A stretch of 64,000 nucleotides of DNA from Monarcha castaneiventris obscurior. Lineage: Eukaryota; Chordata; Aves; Passeriformes; Monarchidae. Under the pieces are notes generated by a model that was not told where the DNA came from, did no database searches, and saw only the letters and a program-made list of their open reading frames with translations. Position 1 is the first letter of the stretch. Every line of letters begins with the position of its first letter. Location of the stretch: contig JAMPIT010000884.1 in the NCBI GenBank assembly GCA_026261815.1, positions 12,227,001-12,291,000 on the forward strand, in the 5' to 3' direction. Below are positions 42,205-55,300 of the stretch, piece after piece. A program made the translations under genes and the position numbers.

Positions 42205-44690
42205 ATTTAAACCCATTCAACTGTGCTTAAAAAAAACCACATTATTTTGTACTGCCAAACTCAATCTGACATACACAAACTTCATCTTTCCGTTTGCAGT
42301 TTTATGATTTTCTTCTATTGTAAGTTCATGCTTACAAACAGTAAACATTTTAAAAAATCATTCCAGACATTGTTTGTGAAAATGAAGTCAGGAAGAGACC
42401 AAGTGTTCACCACCTCAGGTCCACATCACACAGAATCAGAGTGGGACCTTTTTGTACAAGAGTTTGCATGTCAAAATCCAATTCAGCCTGATGCAAATAT
42501 TCTGACAACTGTTCTCTATAATTGCTGTGTTTAGAAAACTAAACACAGTTTTCAGAATTTTGGGAAATACTGTGACCAGTGTACAACATCTGACATTCTC
42601 ACAGTTCCTACTTTATTCCCCTTTAATGGATAGTCACAGCTAACTTTACTGCAGCAACTATGGATGTCACACACCTCTCACCTTAAGTGGGACCAAACAC
42701 CTGACAAACCATACTTTAAAAAACAATCAGGATTCCAAAGAGGACCGCAATAAACTGCAAGTCTGATATTTAATTGTGCATTGTCATATCATAGCTAAAA
42801 GGAAGCAAAGAATTAATATTAGAGGGAAGACATAGGCAGGTAATGAAATTTTTAGAAATATAGTATCTGGAAATAATATCCAGAAAAGACTGTATGATTA
42901 CAAAGACCATCAGTGTATTTTAGCTTGAAAATGGTCTACAGGTAAAAATACCCTAGAAGAGGTGAACATGCCACCACCATGGGTTGTAGGTATAACACAG
43001 CAGCAGCTGAAGCCTTTCACACTTGAGAATGACAGCTCCAGCAGCACTGCAATATATTTCTCTGGTTTTGTAAAAACTGAAATGAAGGCTAATTCTGTAT
43101 CTGTGCAACCACATCATCTTGAAAACACACATACACAGAGTAAAAGAGTTTTGTTCACATTTAAAAGGACTGACTGCTCACTGGGTTTATGACCTCTGTC
43201 CACTGGTAACAACTCCACACTGAGTCCTGATAATTCCAAATGCAATGGGATTATGGTCATAAAGATAGAAAAATGCAACAGTACTACAGCTGAAAGAAGA
43301 ACCATCCCTCAAAGACAGTTTTGCTCGGATATGCTAAAATTCAAATAATTTAGGTGCACAGTTGCAGCACAGGAGCTTTTAAATAATATATATGAGATTT
43401 CTAGTTCAAAGGGCAGGAAGCCTGAAATGGAATAGAATCTTACAAAGAGATGAGACACAAATCTTGTAAAAAAGAATGGAATAGACTTGCATTTTTATCG
43501 CTGAGATGGTGCCAGTGAATGGGCTTCTGCTTTTGTGGGAGCGTGAGCTATAAATACTTTAATCTTGAGCAAAGAAAACAAAGGAATCCATCCAAACTTA
43601 TTAAGGTGTGCTTCTGCTCTAGACAGGGGTAATGTCAAAAGGCACCACCTCACTAAACAGTCCTGAGCACTGGATACACTGAGAGTCATATGAGTCAGAG
43701 AACTGCCTGACTGTTATATCCTGGGCTAAACTTGGAGGATTGAAAATTAAAAAACAAACCCACACTCACAAGTGCAAGTAAAACACAGTTTAGGGAGAGA
43801 AAATAAATCCTGTGATGTGATTTATAGATAATTCTTTTCAGGAGAACTACACCAAGACTCTCATTGTATGCCTAATGTTGGAAACAAGATTTGTCATTAG
43901 TGAACAATTTAATAATCCAGTTACATGAGAAATAACAATTCCTGGGCTGGTAATGAACAATATGATAACAAAGCTGTCATCTCTTAAGCAGAATCTTGGT
44001 TGATTTTCTGTACATGAGTAGTCCTGATTAATTCACTTGTGCCCTCAGTGTGTTTAGTGCCTGTCTAGATACAGGAGAAGAGAGTCTTGCAAAGGTCTCT
44101 CTGAGGATTGAGTGAGCTTTGAAATTCTAACTTGGGCCACGTTGTAAGAAATAGAATCCAGCTTACTTGCCAGGAAGCAATAAAAGAGAACTCGGTGAGC
44201 CTGCTCATGTGAATACATCTTAGCAGAATCAGGGCTCACTTGAGCCACAAGGGAGAAGAAACTTAAATAAAGCATTTCAGTATAACCATTCTTTCAGCAG
44301 TTCGTAGTCTGTATTAGTAGCTAACATCTGAGGAAAGGAAAGGTTTTCTGCTTGGCGATAGTGTGGTGTTAATGTAACACAATCTGTTAAATGAAAAAGC
44401 AAAATTAATTCCAATTTGGTGTCTTCACATTTCACACTCCAGAGACTCTCACGGACTGAATGAAAGACAAGAAGGGGAAGAGAAAATTTAGTGATTTTTT
44501 CAAAAATGAATTGTCTATTTCATTGCATTTCACCTAATTAAGTCAATAGGCAATCTGATGGAAAAGTAAGAAAGGTCTCTTATTTTTATAGGTATTTCTC
44601 ACCATGTGGAATAAGAAATGTCTGCCTCTGTCCATCTTTCACTGCCTGTTCCCCGCCTCTTCCCCTTGTCCTCCCCAGAATTCAACTGTT
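42205..44690. other. Non-coding stretch, nothing firm recognised
   Basis: No gene is recognised. A small hairpin lies at 42525-42548 and is listed separately. The rest is AT-rich unique sequence. Confidence 0.5.
42525..42548. repeat. Small inverted repeat, 10-bp arms, AAAA loop
   Basis: CTGTGTTTAG (42525-42534) pairs with CTAAACACAG (42539-42548) around AAAA. An alternative overlapping pairing, GAAAACT with AGTTTTC (42534-42540 and 42547-42553), is also exact. Confidence 0.85.
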
Positions 44691-44699
44691 TAGCTTTAC

Positions 44700-44785
44700 T
44701 TCATCCTCACAGCAAGGAATGGATTAAGCAGAATTACTTACTGCTACGCCAATTAGGGCTGAAGTAATTAAAATTCTGCTTCCTG
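44700..44785. promoter_or_regulatory. Candidate homeodomain-motif cluster with inverted flanks
   Basis: AGCAGAATT (44727-44735) and its exact reverse complement AATTCTGCT (44772-44780) flank a segment with CAATTAG at 44750-44756 and TAATTA at 44765-44770. A GGATTA lies just outside at 44721-44726. The arrangement suggests a compact binding-site cluster, but in AT-rich DNA it could arise by chance. Confidence 0.22.
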
Positions 44786-44789
44786 TCCC

Positions 44790-45890
44790 TCTAAGGTTGA
44801 AAGTGTGTCTACCAAACCCAACCTGAATGTAGTGAAGAGCTGCAAACACTCAAGAGTCGGCAGAAACCAACTTTTCCTCCTGCCCTACTCAAGCCTCTTG
44901 CTGCACTGGGGTGATTTAATGTGAGTTCTTCTCTCCAGGCAAAAGCACAGCCAAGCTGTTGTACTCCTTGGTACTCCAATTCCCAGGACTGTAAAGGGGG
45001 GGTGGTAATGATACCTATTTTTCAGCAGCATTGTGCAAGTTAATCCCTTCATATTTGTAAAGCACCTTGAGGCCAAAGCACACAGGGCACAACAGAAGCA
45101 CAAAACGTTACCATCACCAAAATAAACTGGGGCATGTTCCAGTTAGACTGTTCCTAGTGAAGTCTCCCTGGACCTCCACTTGGGACGCTTTTGGTTTCTG
45201 AAGTTACAGGCATGCACTGTCCAAACCAAAGAACTGGAAAGCTACACAAGACCTTTTTTCCTCAGCAGCCCATTTTTGCCTTATATTTTTCTGAAGAAAT
45301 ACTTCGCCATACCACCCACCACCCACATTCACTTCCAGGCTAATTATACTTTGAAAGACAACCAGCATAAAGATGATTATAGCTTACAGACTCAAGGGAA
45401 GGCCTGGTCAAATAAACAGGATAATTTCCGTTGGTCTCTCACTTTTTTCCAGTTGGTGATGAATCTCAAAACCTGTATAGCTGTACACCTTAAAAAGACT
45501 AAAACAACTTTTGTTTCCCTTTTTTCCTTCTTTTTTTGCTACCCCTATATACTTCCAGCAGCACCCTCCCCAACCTAGAAATTGCCAACCAAACATTCCT
45601 CTTCACCCTGGTTACAGAACAAAATGAAGCTATTCTGAATGACCCACTCCCACAACTTAAAAAAACCCCAAAGAATTAAAAATAATCCAAGAACAAAAGC
45701 CAAGGGCCCAGTATCATGTCACCATCCATTTCAAATGCAAAAAGTGGGACAGAAAGCAGACAGCTGTATCTCTCATGCAAGTTCATCCATGTAAGCAGTC
45801 CCTTCCCATCCCTACTCTCTTCCTGTGTCATTTCTTCTTCTGTTCCCTTTTCACTCTGCAACAAGACCATGGCTGTTCTAAGGACAAGCA
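44790..45890. other. Non-coding stretch, nothing recognised
   Basis: No exon or repeat family is recognised. The 132-codon frame at 45180-45578 has no known domain and is T- and F-rich from low-complexity sequence. Confidence 0.45.
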
Positions 45891-45897
45891 TTTCATA

Positions 45898-46031
45898 GTT
45901 CAAGGCCAGGTTGGATGGGGCCCTGAGCAACCAGATCTAGCGGGTGGCATCCCTGTCTTTCAAAGTGGGGCTGGAACGAGATGATCTTTTAGGACCCTTC
46001 CAACCCAAACCATTCTGTGATTCTGTGACAG
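45898..46031 (+). mobile_element. CR1 LINE 3' end, 5'-truncated
   Basis: A clear sense CR1 3' terminus. It begins sharply at GTTCAAGGCCAGGTTGGATG, continues through GAGCAACCAGATCTAGCGGG and GAACGAGATGATCTTTTAGG, and ends CCTTCCAACCCAAACCATTC followed by TGTGATTCTGTGA. The terminal tandem ATTCTGTG octamers are intact. The abrupt left end is typical of 5' truncation during target-primed reverse transcription. It carries no open reading frame of the element. Confidence 0.95.
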
Positions 46032-46034
46032 TGA

Positions 46035-47282
46035 GGCCAAATGACCTCAAAGAGTTAAAAGCATCTTCTGACTTTAGCACCTTCTGAAGCACAGGAGAAG
46101 GATGCCTAACCCTGCAAAGATCTCAGCATTTCCAGTTGCCACTGATTCCAGAAGAAACTCTGGGGATTTAATTTTGAGCTTTACAACATCAGGAAAATAA
46201 GTTACTAATACCTCCTTTTTGATTAATCTGTGGTGAGTTTCTACAAACCCACACCTTGTAAGTCTAACTGTTCTGCTTTGCTAGTCTGGTATTACCTATT
46301 ACATTATAAAAGGACATTCGTGTACAAACAGAACATGAACCCAAATATCACTTTCTTCACAGAATAAATTCCATGCTGCACATTTGGTCAAATCCCTATA
46401 TAAAGTGGAAAAGGAGGCACTCAGAAAAAGTACCCCACTGACTTGATTATAACATATTTAGAGATTTTAAAAAATATATAATTGTTCTGAGATTGTGGTT
46501 TTCTAACACACCAAAAAGTGCCACTATTTACCTAAAGGAAAATATTTTAGTTCAGTTCTCTGCCATTATTTATTCTAGTCTGTTTTTTCACATCTATATA
46601 GCTTATATCATTATTGACACAGCTATATGAGTAATAACATGTATCATGCCTCTTTCTGTACACAACTCATATAAAGAAGAATAGGGTAGTTGAGCCAAAT
46701 GACTAATTATTAAGGGTATATTTTCAAAAAACAGAAATCAATTGCACATCACAGTCACTGACTGTAGTAATTTATTACATCTCTGCTGTAGATCCTGCTC
46801 TGCTTTATAGGAGACATGTCATTACCAAGAGGCAGTAAAAAAATACTGTAGATGTTTCAGCTCTCTGAATGATAAATATGTTAATCTTTTGCAATGTACA
46901 ATAAAAAGACGAAAAAGGTCACACAAAAAAAAGGAAGATGGCGCAAACCACAGTGCTGGTTTGCTGGTTCAGTGACATACTGTTCTAATGCACTTCTTTT
47001 GGCACCTACTCCTCATACAAACAGAAGACACCTATCTGAAGCACCTGTGGTGCTCTCATGCAGACCACTCCTAACTAAACATTTAGAGATCCTGGCTTGA
47101 TTATCTGAACACAGTGGAAGAAGACACCACATGCAGATGAAGCAGAGTTGTAGAACTGAAATACTCACACGCCTAGCAGGCATATAAAATTTTCAAAGTA
47201 GGATAACAAGGAGTTTTATACACCTAGGATGTTTGAGTGTCCTGGACATAATGTGTTGCTTTAATTGTATTCCCTTAGTAAA

Positions 47283-47285
<3 letters not shown>
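46035..47285. other. AT-rich non-coding stretch, nothing recognised
   Basis: AT-rich unique sequence, for example around 46460-46620. No gene or repeat family is recognised. Confidence 0.5.

Positions 47286-47286
<1 letters not shown>

Positions 47287-47313
<27 letters not shown>
47287..47313. repeat. Poly-A tract (27 A)
   Basis: An uninterrupted run of 27 A. It could be the tail of a plus-strand retroposed sequence, but I see no recognisable element on its left and no flanking direct repeat. Confidence 0.95.
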
Positions 47314-47316
<3 letters not shown>

Positions 47317-49235
47317 ATAAAAGGTCCAAGCTTTCAGACTTAGTAATACCCACGACCTAAAATCAAGCAAGAAACAAAAATAGGTTGTGTAAACAAAGAG
47401 GAAACAAAAAAAATTTCAAAAAATAATTTCAAACTTCTCAGACAGCATAGTTGGGAAACCCAGGAGCTCAGCCTGTCCAGTTGGAGAGTGTGAAGCGACA
47501 GCATTAATCTCTTCCTGTTTACTTTTCTGAGCGCCTTACCTCAAGACTAGATATTGAGAGGAATGAGTCTGTGGTCCTCTTGCCTCTCACTACCTATACA
47601 CTTAAGACATCCTTCAGTGACTACACTGTATAACTTGTTAGGTGTTAACAATGTCCTATTCATTACTCTACAACATATGTCTACAACACTGTCATATTCA
47701 TCACTCTAATGCAGCAGTTACCCTTTTATCTTTTAGGTAATATTGCCTACATTGCACAGGACAAAATAAAAATATGCATTCTAATCTGGATTATTAGCCA
47801 TGTAAAAGTGCATCCTGCTACCGAGTAACACGTAATAGGGATACTAAAAAAACCCCGAACAACCCCACACCAAAAGAAACGCAAACAGTAACAAAAAAAC
47901 TAAACTATGCTTAAATGGCCCAAAATCTATTCTTTAACTGATGTCATGTACACCCACTTCAGTTTTGCACAACAGCTTCTTCATTCCTGAAACATGAAAT
48001 CATTCCAAGGGCACTCCAAGCTATGCTGTATTTTCCATGTTTCACTTCAATAAAATATTACAAATACGTTACCATGTAGTTGGGATTTTTCCTGCCATCA
48101 TTGTAACAAACCAGTGTTTTCATAATATTGCCACAAACCACATCTATTACCTCATACAAGAGCACAATGTTTTGGCAATGCAGTGCAAATAGTAGGAACA
48201 ACCTCACCATCTTCCAAAATAGTTCTTTGAACACATTTCCAAAAAACAGTAGCGACAAAAGCCCTGCCATTTCATTCCTTCCCTCCACCCCCATGATGGG
48301 TGAGAAGAAAGCACTGAAACAAGCACTGCCCTCTCCGATCTCTGTGTTATTAAGAGGCTCTGGATCACAGTCATCCATGGCTAAATCACACTGAAGTCAA
48401 CAGGAAACATTCCAAAACCTGGAGAAACTGTATACATCATTTAACATGAACACTCCAGAATAAGGTTTAGGAAAAACAGACTGTTTAATCTTCCTGTCTC
48501 ACATGTCTTAACGAAGTCATGGTGAGGGCGGGGGAAACACCTAAATTATACCAGAAACGTAAGTAGTGCCCCATTTTAATGTGAAAATGACACTGAAAAT
48601 TACAGCAGGAAAAATTTGAAGATGAGGTGAAAATTCTTTTGCTCATGGCCTGATGCTTTAGCAAGTCCAAAACCTACAGAACTTCAAAGGAATCAGTCAC
48701 TCAAAGCCTAACAGGACTGGCCTTTATCTGTGTGTTCAATCTACTAGATGCCTTCCCAGACTTTACCCAAAATGGTTTCAAGCAACTTACTGTTAATAAG
48801 GATTAAACCTACTTAACTGAAGTATTTCCAGAGATCACATCATTATCAAGCCTGATTAACAGGTCTTGAAGTCTACAGCAGCGAGGCTGCACTCCTCATA
48901 TATTCTAAATATGACTATATATTTGTATTCTGGATTCCTTCTCAGTGAGAACCAGCACATGCAAAATAAATTCCCAATCCCACATTTTGTATACAAAGGG
49001 CATCACACATATCCTGCAACTTAAGCTATTCTCCTGAAATTATCTTAGTCTCACACAATCACACTTCAAATACCCCATATGTCCAGTTTGGTTATCCCTC
49101 CTTTGAAAAGCTAATAAATGTAATACTTAGATGCAACGGCATTTCATTTAAAAACAATTATCTGCAGTACTTTGTGCCAGGAAAAGCATCAATAGGCATC
49201 ATTAACAACACTTCCACTTTATTTTCTTCCCATCT
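47314..49235. other. Non-coding stretch, nothing firm recognised
   Basis: No exon is recognised. An A/C-rich run sits at 47847-47885. A loose duplication is seen at 47652 and 47692 (ATTCATTACTCTA against ATTCATCACTCTA). Open frames up to 106 codons (48058-48378, minus) lack domains. Confidence 0.45.
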
Positions 49236-49238
49236 AAT

Positions 49239-49312
49239 GGGCCCAATCCAACACCCAAGTGAAGTCAATGAGAGCCTCACAATTGTTTTCAGTGGGAGCT
49301 GGACAGAGCCTC
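49239..49312. mobile_element. Possible ancient inverted-repeat element
   Basis: GGGCCCAATCCAACACCC followed by AAGTGAAGTCAATGAGAGCC on the left, and AATTGTTTTCAGTGGGAGCT then GGACAGAGCC on the right, are imperfect reverse complements of each other. The half-site CCATTGACTTCAATGGGAGC with a GGATCAGGCCC-type end recalls, from memory, a widespread old repeat of turtles and birds. Family name and boundaries are not certain. Looser half-copies may exist at 26449-26511 and near 32380. Confidence 0.4.
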
Positions 49313-49319
49313 ACGATCG

Positions 49320-52300
49320 CACATGAATGTGAGGTTTGTGCAAGGAGGCCGAGTGACAAGCACAGCCTCTGTTTATTCACACCACGATATTGCAAAGGGA
49401 GAGGAAGAACAAACTTCCCGGGATGTTCCCACTACCCGGAGCTGCTGAAGAGCCAGTAATAAAAGCTTTGGAGGTGGGAGCTAACACTGCTCTTTGGACT
49501 TACTCAGTCCTTGTTCTCTTTTCTAAAACTGTCCATAAGAGCTGAAAACTGGACTGACACAGGCACCTGGTGCCTGCAGAAATTAAACTTTTACCTGTTA
49601 CTCTAAGTGTTTTTAAAATTAAAAAACACAATACAAGACCCGCCCTTGGTGCTACACAGAGCCTCCTATTCAGCTGGGTTATTTTCATCTCAAAGGAAAA
49701 ATAAGTCATCTGCACAACAGTTCTCAGTTACACTGCACTCGTCTTACGTTATTGAACTCTACCTGATACAGGGTCCAAAAATGTCAAACAAATTATTTCA
49801 GGCACTCACTTTCATGTTTCATACAGATAAAAATAAGGAGAGAGAAAAATGAGCTCTCATTTTTTCCCTGAAATACCCATGGAAGCGGTATATTTCCAAA
49901 GAGAATGGATGCATGAGCCAAATTATTAAAAACACCTAGAAGTGCCCCAAAATTCTAAAAGGACTCCCAAGTGCTTTGTACTTGCTGGCTCACATGCAAT
50001 GCTTTCCCAAACAGTTTTTTATTTCTTTACAAAAATCATGTACTCTTTCTACACACATGCTCATCCTTTCCTCCTGCTTTCACTGTTAAATATGACATCA
50101 GAATCTTTGAAAGTACAGATGTTACATAGCCTTTGAAACGTAGGAGACAACTTTGTTCTGGAGACTTTAAAATCTGTATCTATATAGGGCCTCCTCGAAG
50201 GGACAAGTAGCATGTAATGCTTCAAGGGATTTCCAAAGTCCTGCCCTGACATGTTCCTGACCTCACTTTCCCTTGTATGCTGGAGCTACACAGTCAAAGA
50301 AACTGGCAGGCTGATATTCCACTGCCATTTGGTACCTACATACTGGAAACCTCATTTTCTTTGGGATTATGAAAAGACAAGCCACAAAGAGAGTTGAAAT
50401 CCAACCTTTGAACCTGGCCATTTGCACCCAGCTTTAATGCAGATGCAACTGTAACCTGATGGTAACGCAAACTCGGTGAAAATCACAGACATACCAAGAG
50501 CATCCTCCTCTGTAAACCACCCTCTCTCCATCTCAAGCTTTTCATAGGTTGGATGGCTAAACTTAGTGGGAAGGGTGATGGAATGCAGCAGTTTCTTTAA
50601 AACCAACACAAAGAGACCAGAAAGAGACACAACTAGAATTTTAGTGGTGGAAACAAAAGAAAGAAGAAATTAAAAAGAGAAGAAAAAAAAAGAAGGGAGA
50701 GGGCAAGATAATTGCTCATCTCACATTTAGAGCATGAGGGAACTTATGTTCTTTATGGTATGGAACTTTGTCTAAAACAAATTGAACAGTTCAGGGATCT
50801 CACTTAAAAAGCTGCCATTTTAATAAAATGGGGAACAATTGGCAGGTTGTTTAAGAACTGTAGCTGCATTCTTGTACCCTCTGCCTCCTCCTTTTCCCAA
50901 CCCTTCCTCCCACACCACCAACTGCCATCTCTAATTTATCTTGCCATGCACTCCCTCCAGAATTCCCTCCCAACCACAGAGGACTGGAGGAATCTACAGA
51001 AAATAAACTGACAATAAATACGACGATATTATCTAAAGGGAGGAGGGGAAGAAACAAAAATTACCAAATTGTTGACATTGGTCAAGAAAACTTTCCCCTC
51101 TAAAATGTCAAAGAACATGAAGGCTGAACAGCAAAGGTCTCATTATGAATTCACTCAAAACTGCTTTTTTTACAGAGTTCCTTCTCCCCCATCCCTGAAT
51201 ACAGGAGCTTATTCTTGTGCAATCATTAATGCTCAACGGCAGATAGGCTGCTATTTCCCACTCCTGAAGAAACCCATTTTATGACATGCAATATGAAGAA
51301 CTGCTTCATTAATCAGATGGTTAAGTAGCTCCAGTACAGTTGCTATAGGGAGGCATGGTGACACTGTGGTGGGAAAACTGCCTTTCTTTCCATCTGGATC
51401 ATCATTTAAAGGGCCTCAGAATTTCCTTTAGCTTAACAGGTTTATTGTTTTAATCCCTACCTGGGAGAATAACAGGGCTCCTCATAAAAATGTAGAAAGC
51501 AAGTCTGACTGCATGTGGGGAGAATATGAAAGGGAAACAGCTGAAGAAGAGAATGGATGGGAATAATATAGAGGGCTGCAAGCCTATTTTCTTGCTGGGA
51601 CTGAAAACATTAATACTGTTAAGGCTTATTTCACACACATTTGTTAAAAGAGTCAGATTTTTGCTGTCCGTGATTCAACTAAAACTATGCAGAAGCTTTT
51701 AAGTTTCCAATATTATCATCATTTTATCCATAGAAATCCAACTTTGTCTGTCTTTCAGCATCTCAGATCTTCTCCACAAAAAGCCAGAGTCAAGCTAATA
51801 AAACGTAATAGTTTAAAGCAGCACTTTCTTGAGACCACGTAACATACAGAAAATGCAATTTTTATAAAATGAGAACATAAGTATCAACTGGTCCTTTTTT
51901 TCACCCTCCTGACATCTTGGAAGCAAACAATCCAGCCCTACTTATAAATCAAAAGTACATTTACTGAGGAAAGCATCCAGAAGCATTATGAACTGACATA
52001 AGCAGCTCTCTAGACACAGCAGCAAGGAACCTTTAGCCCTGTCCAAAGGTGTTAACAATGCAGGACTAATGTGATGCGGCACTAACTGGATGGCCAAACA
52101 CAGAGGCTTTGTTACACGCAGGAGGTTGCATTTTTGCCATCTTTTTCCAAACATGCACCTAAGGGAAAATACTATCAAGTCCTTTCAAAGGAGGACTTTC
52201 AATGAAGAAAAGGAAAGAAGAAACTGTTTCATCCTGCATATTTTAAGGACAATTGCTAACACAGAGTGAAAGCTCCACAGATCATTTTTCTCCTATGGTG

Positions 52301-55300
52301 GATTTTCCTCTGCTTAACTTAAGGGTAAAACATGAACTGGTCAGAATACCGAAGTCCCACATACCCAAATATCCTGTCTTTCAATTTTTTTTTTTTACAT
52401 AGCTATATATTTCCTAAATAGGGTTTTACTTATGGTTTTAGTCAGTCTCATTCATTCTCAACCTTTAAACAAATAAACTGGATCAAAATGATTGTATTAT
52501 ATGCCTGTACTTTTAACGGTATCAACTTTACTTTCCACCACTGCACCACTAAAGGAAGACTGTGGTCCTGATTTAAAGCTGTAAATTCAGATCAAATGGG
52601 AAAGTGTTAAATTCGGAAGAGCTTTTGGTCCATTAACTTCCATGCTGATTTGACACGCTCTGCAGTGCTTGGGCAACAGACTCTGCTATACAACGTATTC
52701 CTAAGCAAACAGTGCTTTGTGTCATAAACCATCTGGGGTGTCAGTTCCAAGGGCCACTCATCTAAACTCTTCTGATACACTTGGAAATGCTGAGGTGCAG
52801 AACAGAAACTTTTCCTCACTACAAAATATCTTTTGCAAGGGTAAGGGAGATGCTGCCATCAGAGAAACTACGGAGGGCACAAAATTTTGGCTAAGGGTGT
52901 TGTTTTCATTATTCCCCTGAAGAAAACCACTGGACAAACAAGCTTTCTAAAACACTGGGATTTTTCTAAGGTGCCAATAAAAGTGATACCCTTAATAATC
53001 TGGACAGTGCTCCCTTTCATATCAGAGCCTGTAGTTGCAAAGCTAAGTGCCAAGCAGATGGTTGAAATCTGTTTTGTATAAAAAAGCGTGTGTGCACATG
53101 CATTTTTTTTTTAGATGGCGTTCTTTGTATTCATATTCAGGCCTAGGTTCTAGCCATCAAAACACTGGCACTGAAGCAATCATTAGCTGCTCTTTAGACC
53201 ACTGGCAACTAAGGTATTCACAGTTCTCCACAAAATGTTCAGCTGATATCTCCCAGATGTATAATTAAGGCAAAAGATCATCTTATTAAATTGGTATCAG
53301 TGCTTTGGATGGCCTTTCAATAGACTGCATGTGTATGTGAAAAGCTATTGTATTCATCATCTTTTTAAAATAATGCTCTGTTTGCTTTAAGTGTTTACAG
53401 CAGCTTTTAAAAATACAGGCTTCCACATCAAACTCTACCCAAATAAAACAGCAGAAACTACATTCATCTTGTTTTCATCTTCCTAAGAAACATCGAGCAG
53501 GAAATTCTGTAGATCATTTTAAGAGAAAGACTTTGTTATCTGATAACCATTTAGCTTATTTAAAAAGAAAATATAAGATAGGCTCAGCTGCTCTAGAGGA
53601 ATCAGTTCCAGACAAGATGAACCTGCTCCTGCTATACTGGACAACTCATGGGTGGTCACATCAGTCGCAGGTGCCTCAGTCAACTCATTTGTAAGGGGGT
53701 TGCTTATTACCACAAGCAGCAAAACCAGAAATTCTTACCAGCATGAGGCTCTGCTGTCTGCCTGGGTTTCTCATGGAATCAGTGAACAGGTGACAATAAT
53801 TTGCCTGGTGATAAATTAACAGAGGTCACACTTTTGAAAACTGGGGTTATCAAACAAATGTATATTTGGAAGGCGGCATTTTTGTGCAGCGGTCTCTCTA
53901 TAGGCCTTGGTGGCCACAACTGGGAATTAGTACCTTAGGAAACACACAGTTTCAAAACCAAGATTGATTTTGCGTGTAGTGCCAAGTCCGCTAAGGTCCA
54001 GATGTTAGCTCTGGCATAATTCAGGTATATTTTCATCATGGCCATTCAGATCATTATAATCTGCCAAGCAGGCATGTTGTTTAGGAGAAAAAGACAGTTA
54101 ACCTGTCAAAGCACACCAACACAGAACTTCCGAAATCCCCAGATTTGCTGAAGCCTGCAGAAATCCCACCTGAGGCTTTAGAAATTCTGGCGGCATTGCA
54201 ACCCATGGAAGTTTGCTGCAGATTAAGGAAAGTCAGGATTCTGCTCAGTGATCTCCTCATGAGTCACCATTTCATCCCATCATGGTGTACTGGGATGAAG
54301 AATACCAGCCTTTTTCATAGAGTTGAACAGGACGTTAATTAATTAGGCTTACATTTTTAAGACCTGACACCGAACTCCAGTGCTACTGAGTCCAAACATG
54401 CAGAATGAATGGGTACTTTTTTAAAGGATGCTTTGACTGGCCCTCTGACAAAATAGGTCTTTGTGAACACACTGCTGAATAACTACTACAGAAACACTAT
54501 GGAACTGGCCTGATCATAATCCATTATCTTGAAAGTAATGTCCCTCTTAAAAAGCTTATCAAAGAAAATAACTTAACAGCCCAGACATGATATTCATAGG
54601 CAACAGAGGTCAAATCCACCCAGGACTACTTCAGTTTATACCCGTTTTCTCAGTAGTGTGCAGTAAAGGATGCAACACACTACCTAGATCTAAAGCTGCC
54701 TGCCGACCTCAGCATTTCAGCTCTACTCTTACTGAGCAGGCAGTTGGAAACAAGAAAAAAACCCACTAAAACTGATTAGAATTACTTTTAACATAACTAA
54801 GAAAATAATTCATCCCTTTTAATAACCCTGTATTATTTCCTTCATTTTGGATCTCATTTAAAAAGCAAATGTCAAAAGTTTGGGTAGGAATCACAATGCA
54901 TTTTGTGTTCTGCAGCGGGGTTTTCTGCTTTTAGGCTGGTTGGTTGATTTCCTCACTGTGGCTGCCTCCATTGTTGCTTGCAGTGGAGTCTGTTCCTCAC
55001 ATTAATACTCTCCATGTGAACAATTTTTTCCTGGATTCCCCTCCTGCCTGATCTTCAGGTTATAAAACATGTGACAGCTCTGGTACATATGGCTCAAGAT
55101 GTTAACTGCTCTCCAGGACCAAAGTTTATCTGTTAGTAGCACACACGGTTTCCCACATTACTGCTTAAACACAGTGGGTGCTGCTGCCGGACTCCAGCTA
55201 TCCAAACTTGCCTCCACGTAAGGAGTTAGTTTAAAAGAGCACTCAGATAACTGGAGGGTCTACAGACAGTATTCCCTCCTAGCCCTCAACGATACGACTG

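Noticed and set aside
47287..47313. Poly-A as the tail of a plus-strand processed pseudogene
   Set aside because: The upstream sequence shows no coding remnant and no flanking direct repeats.
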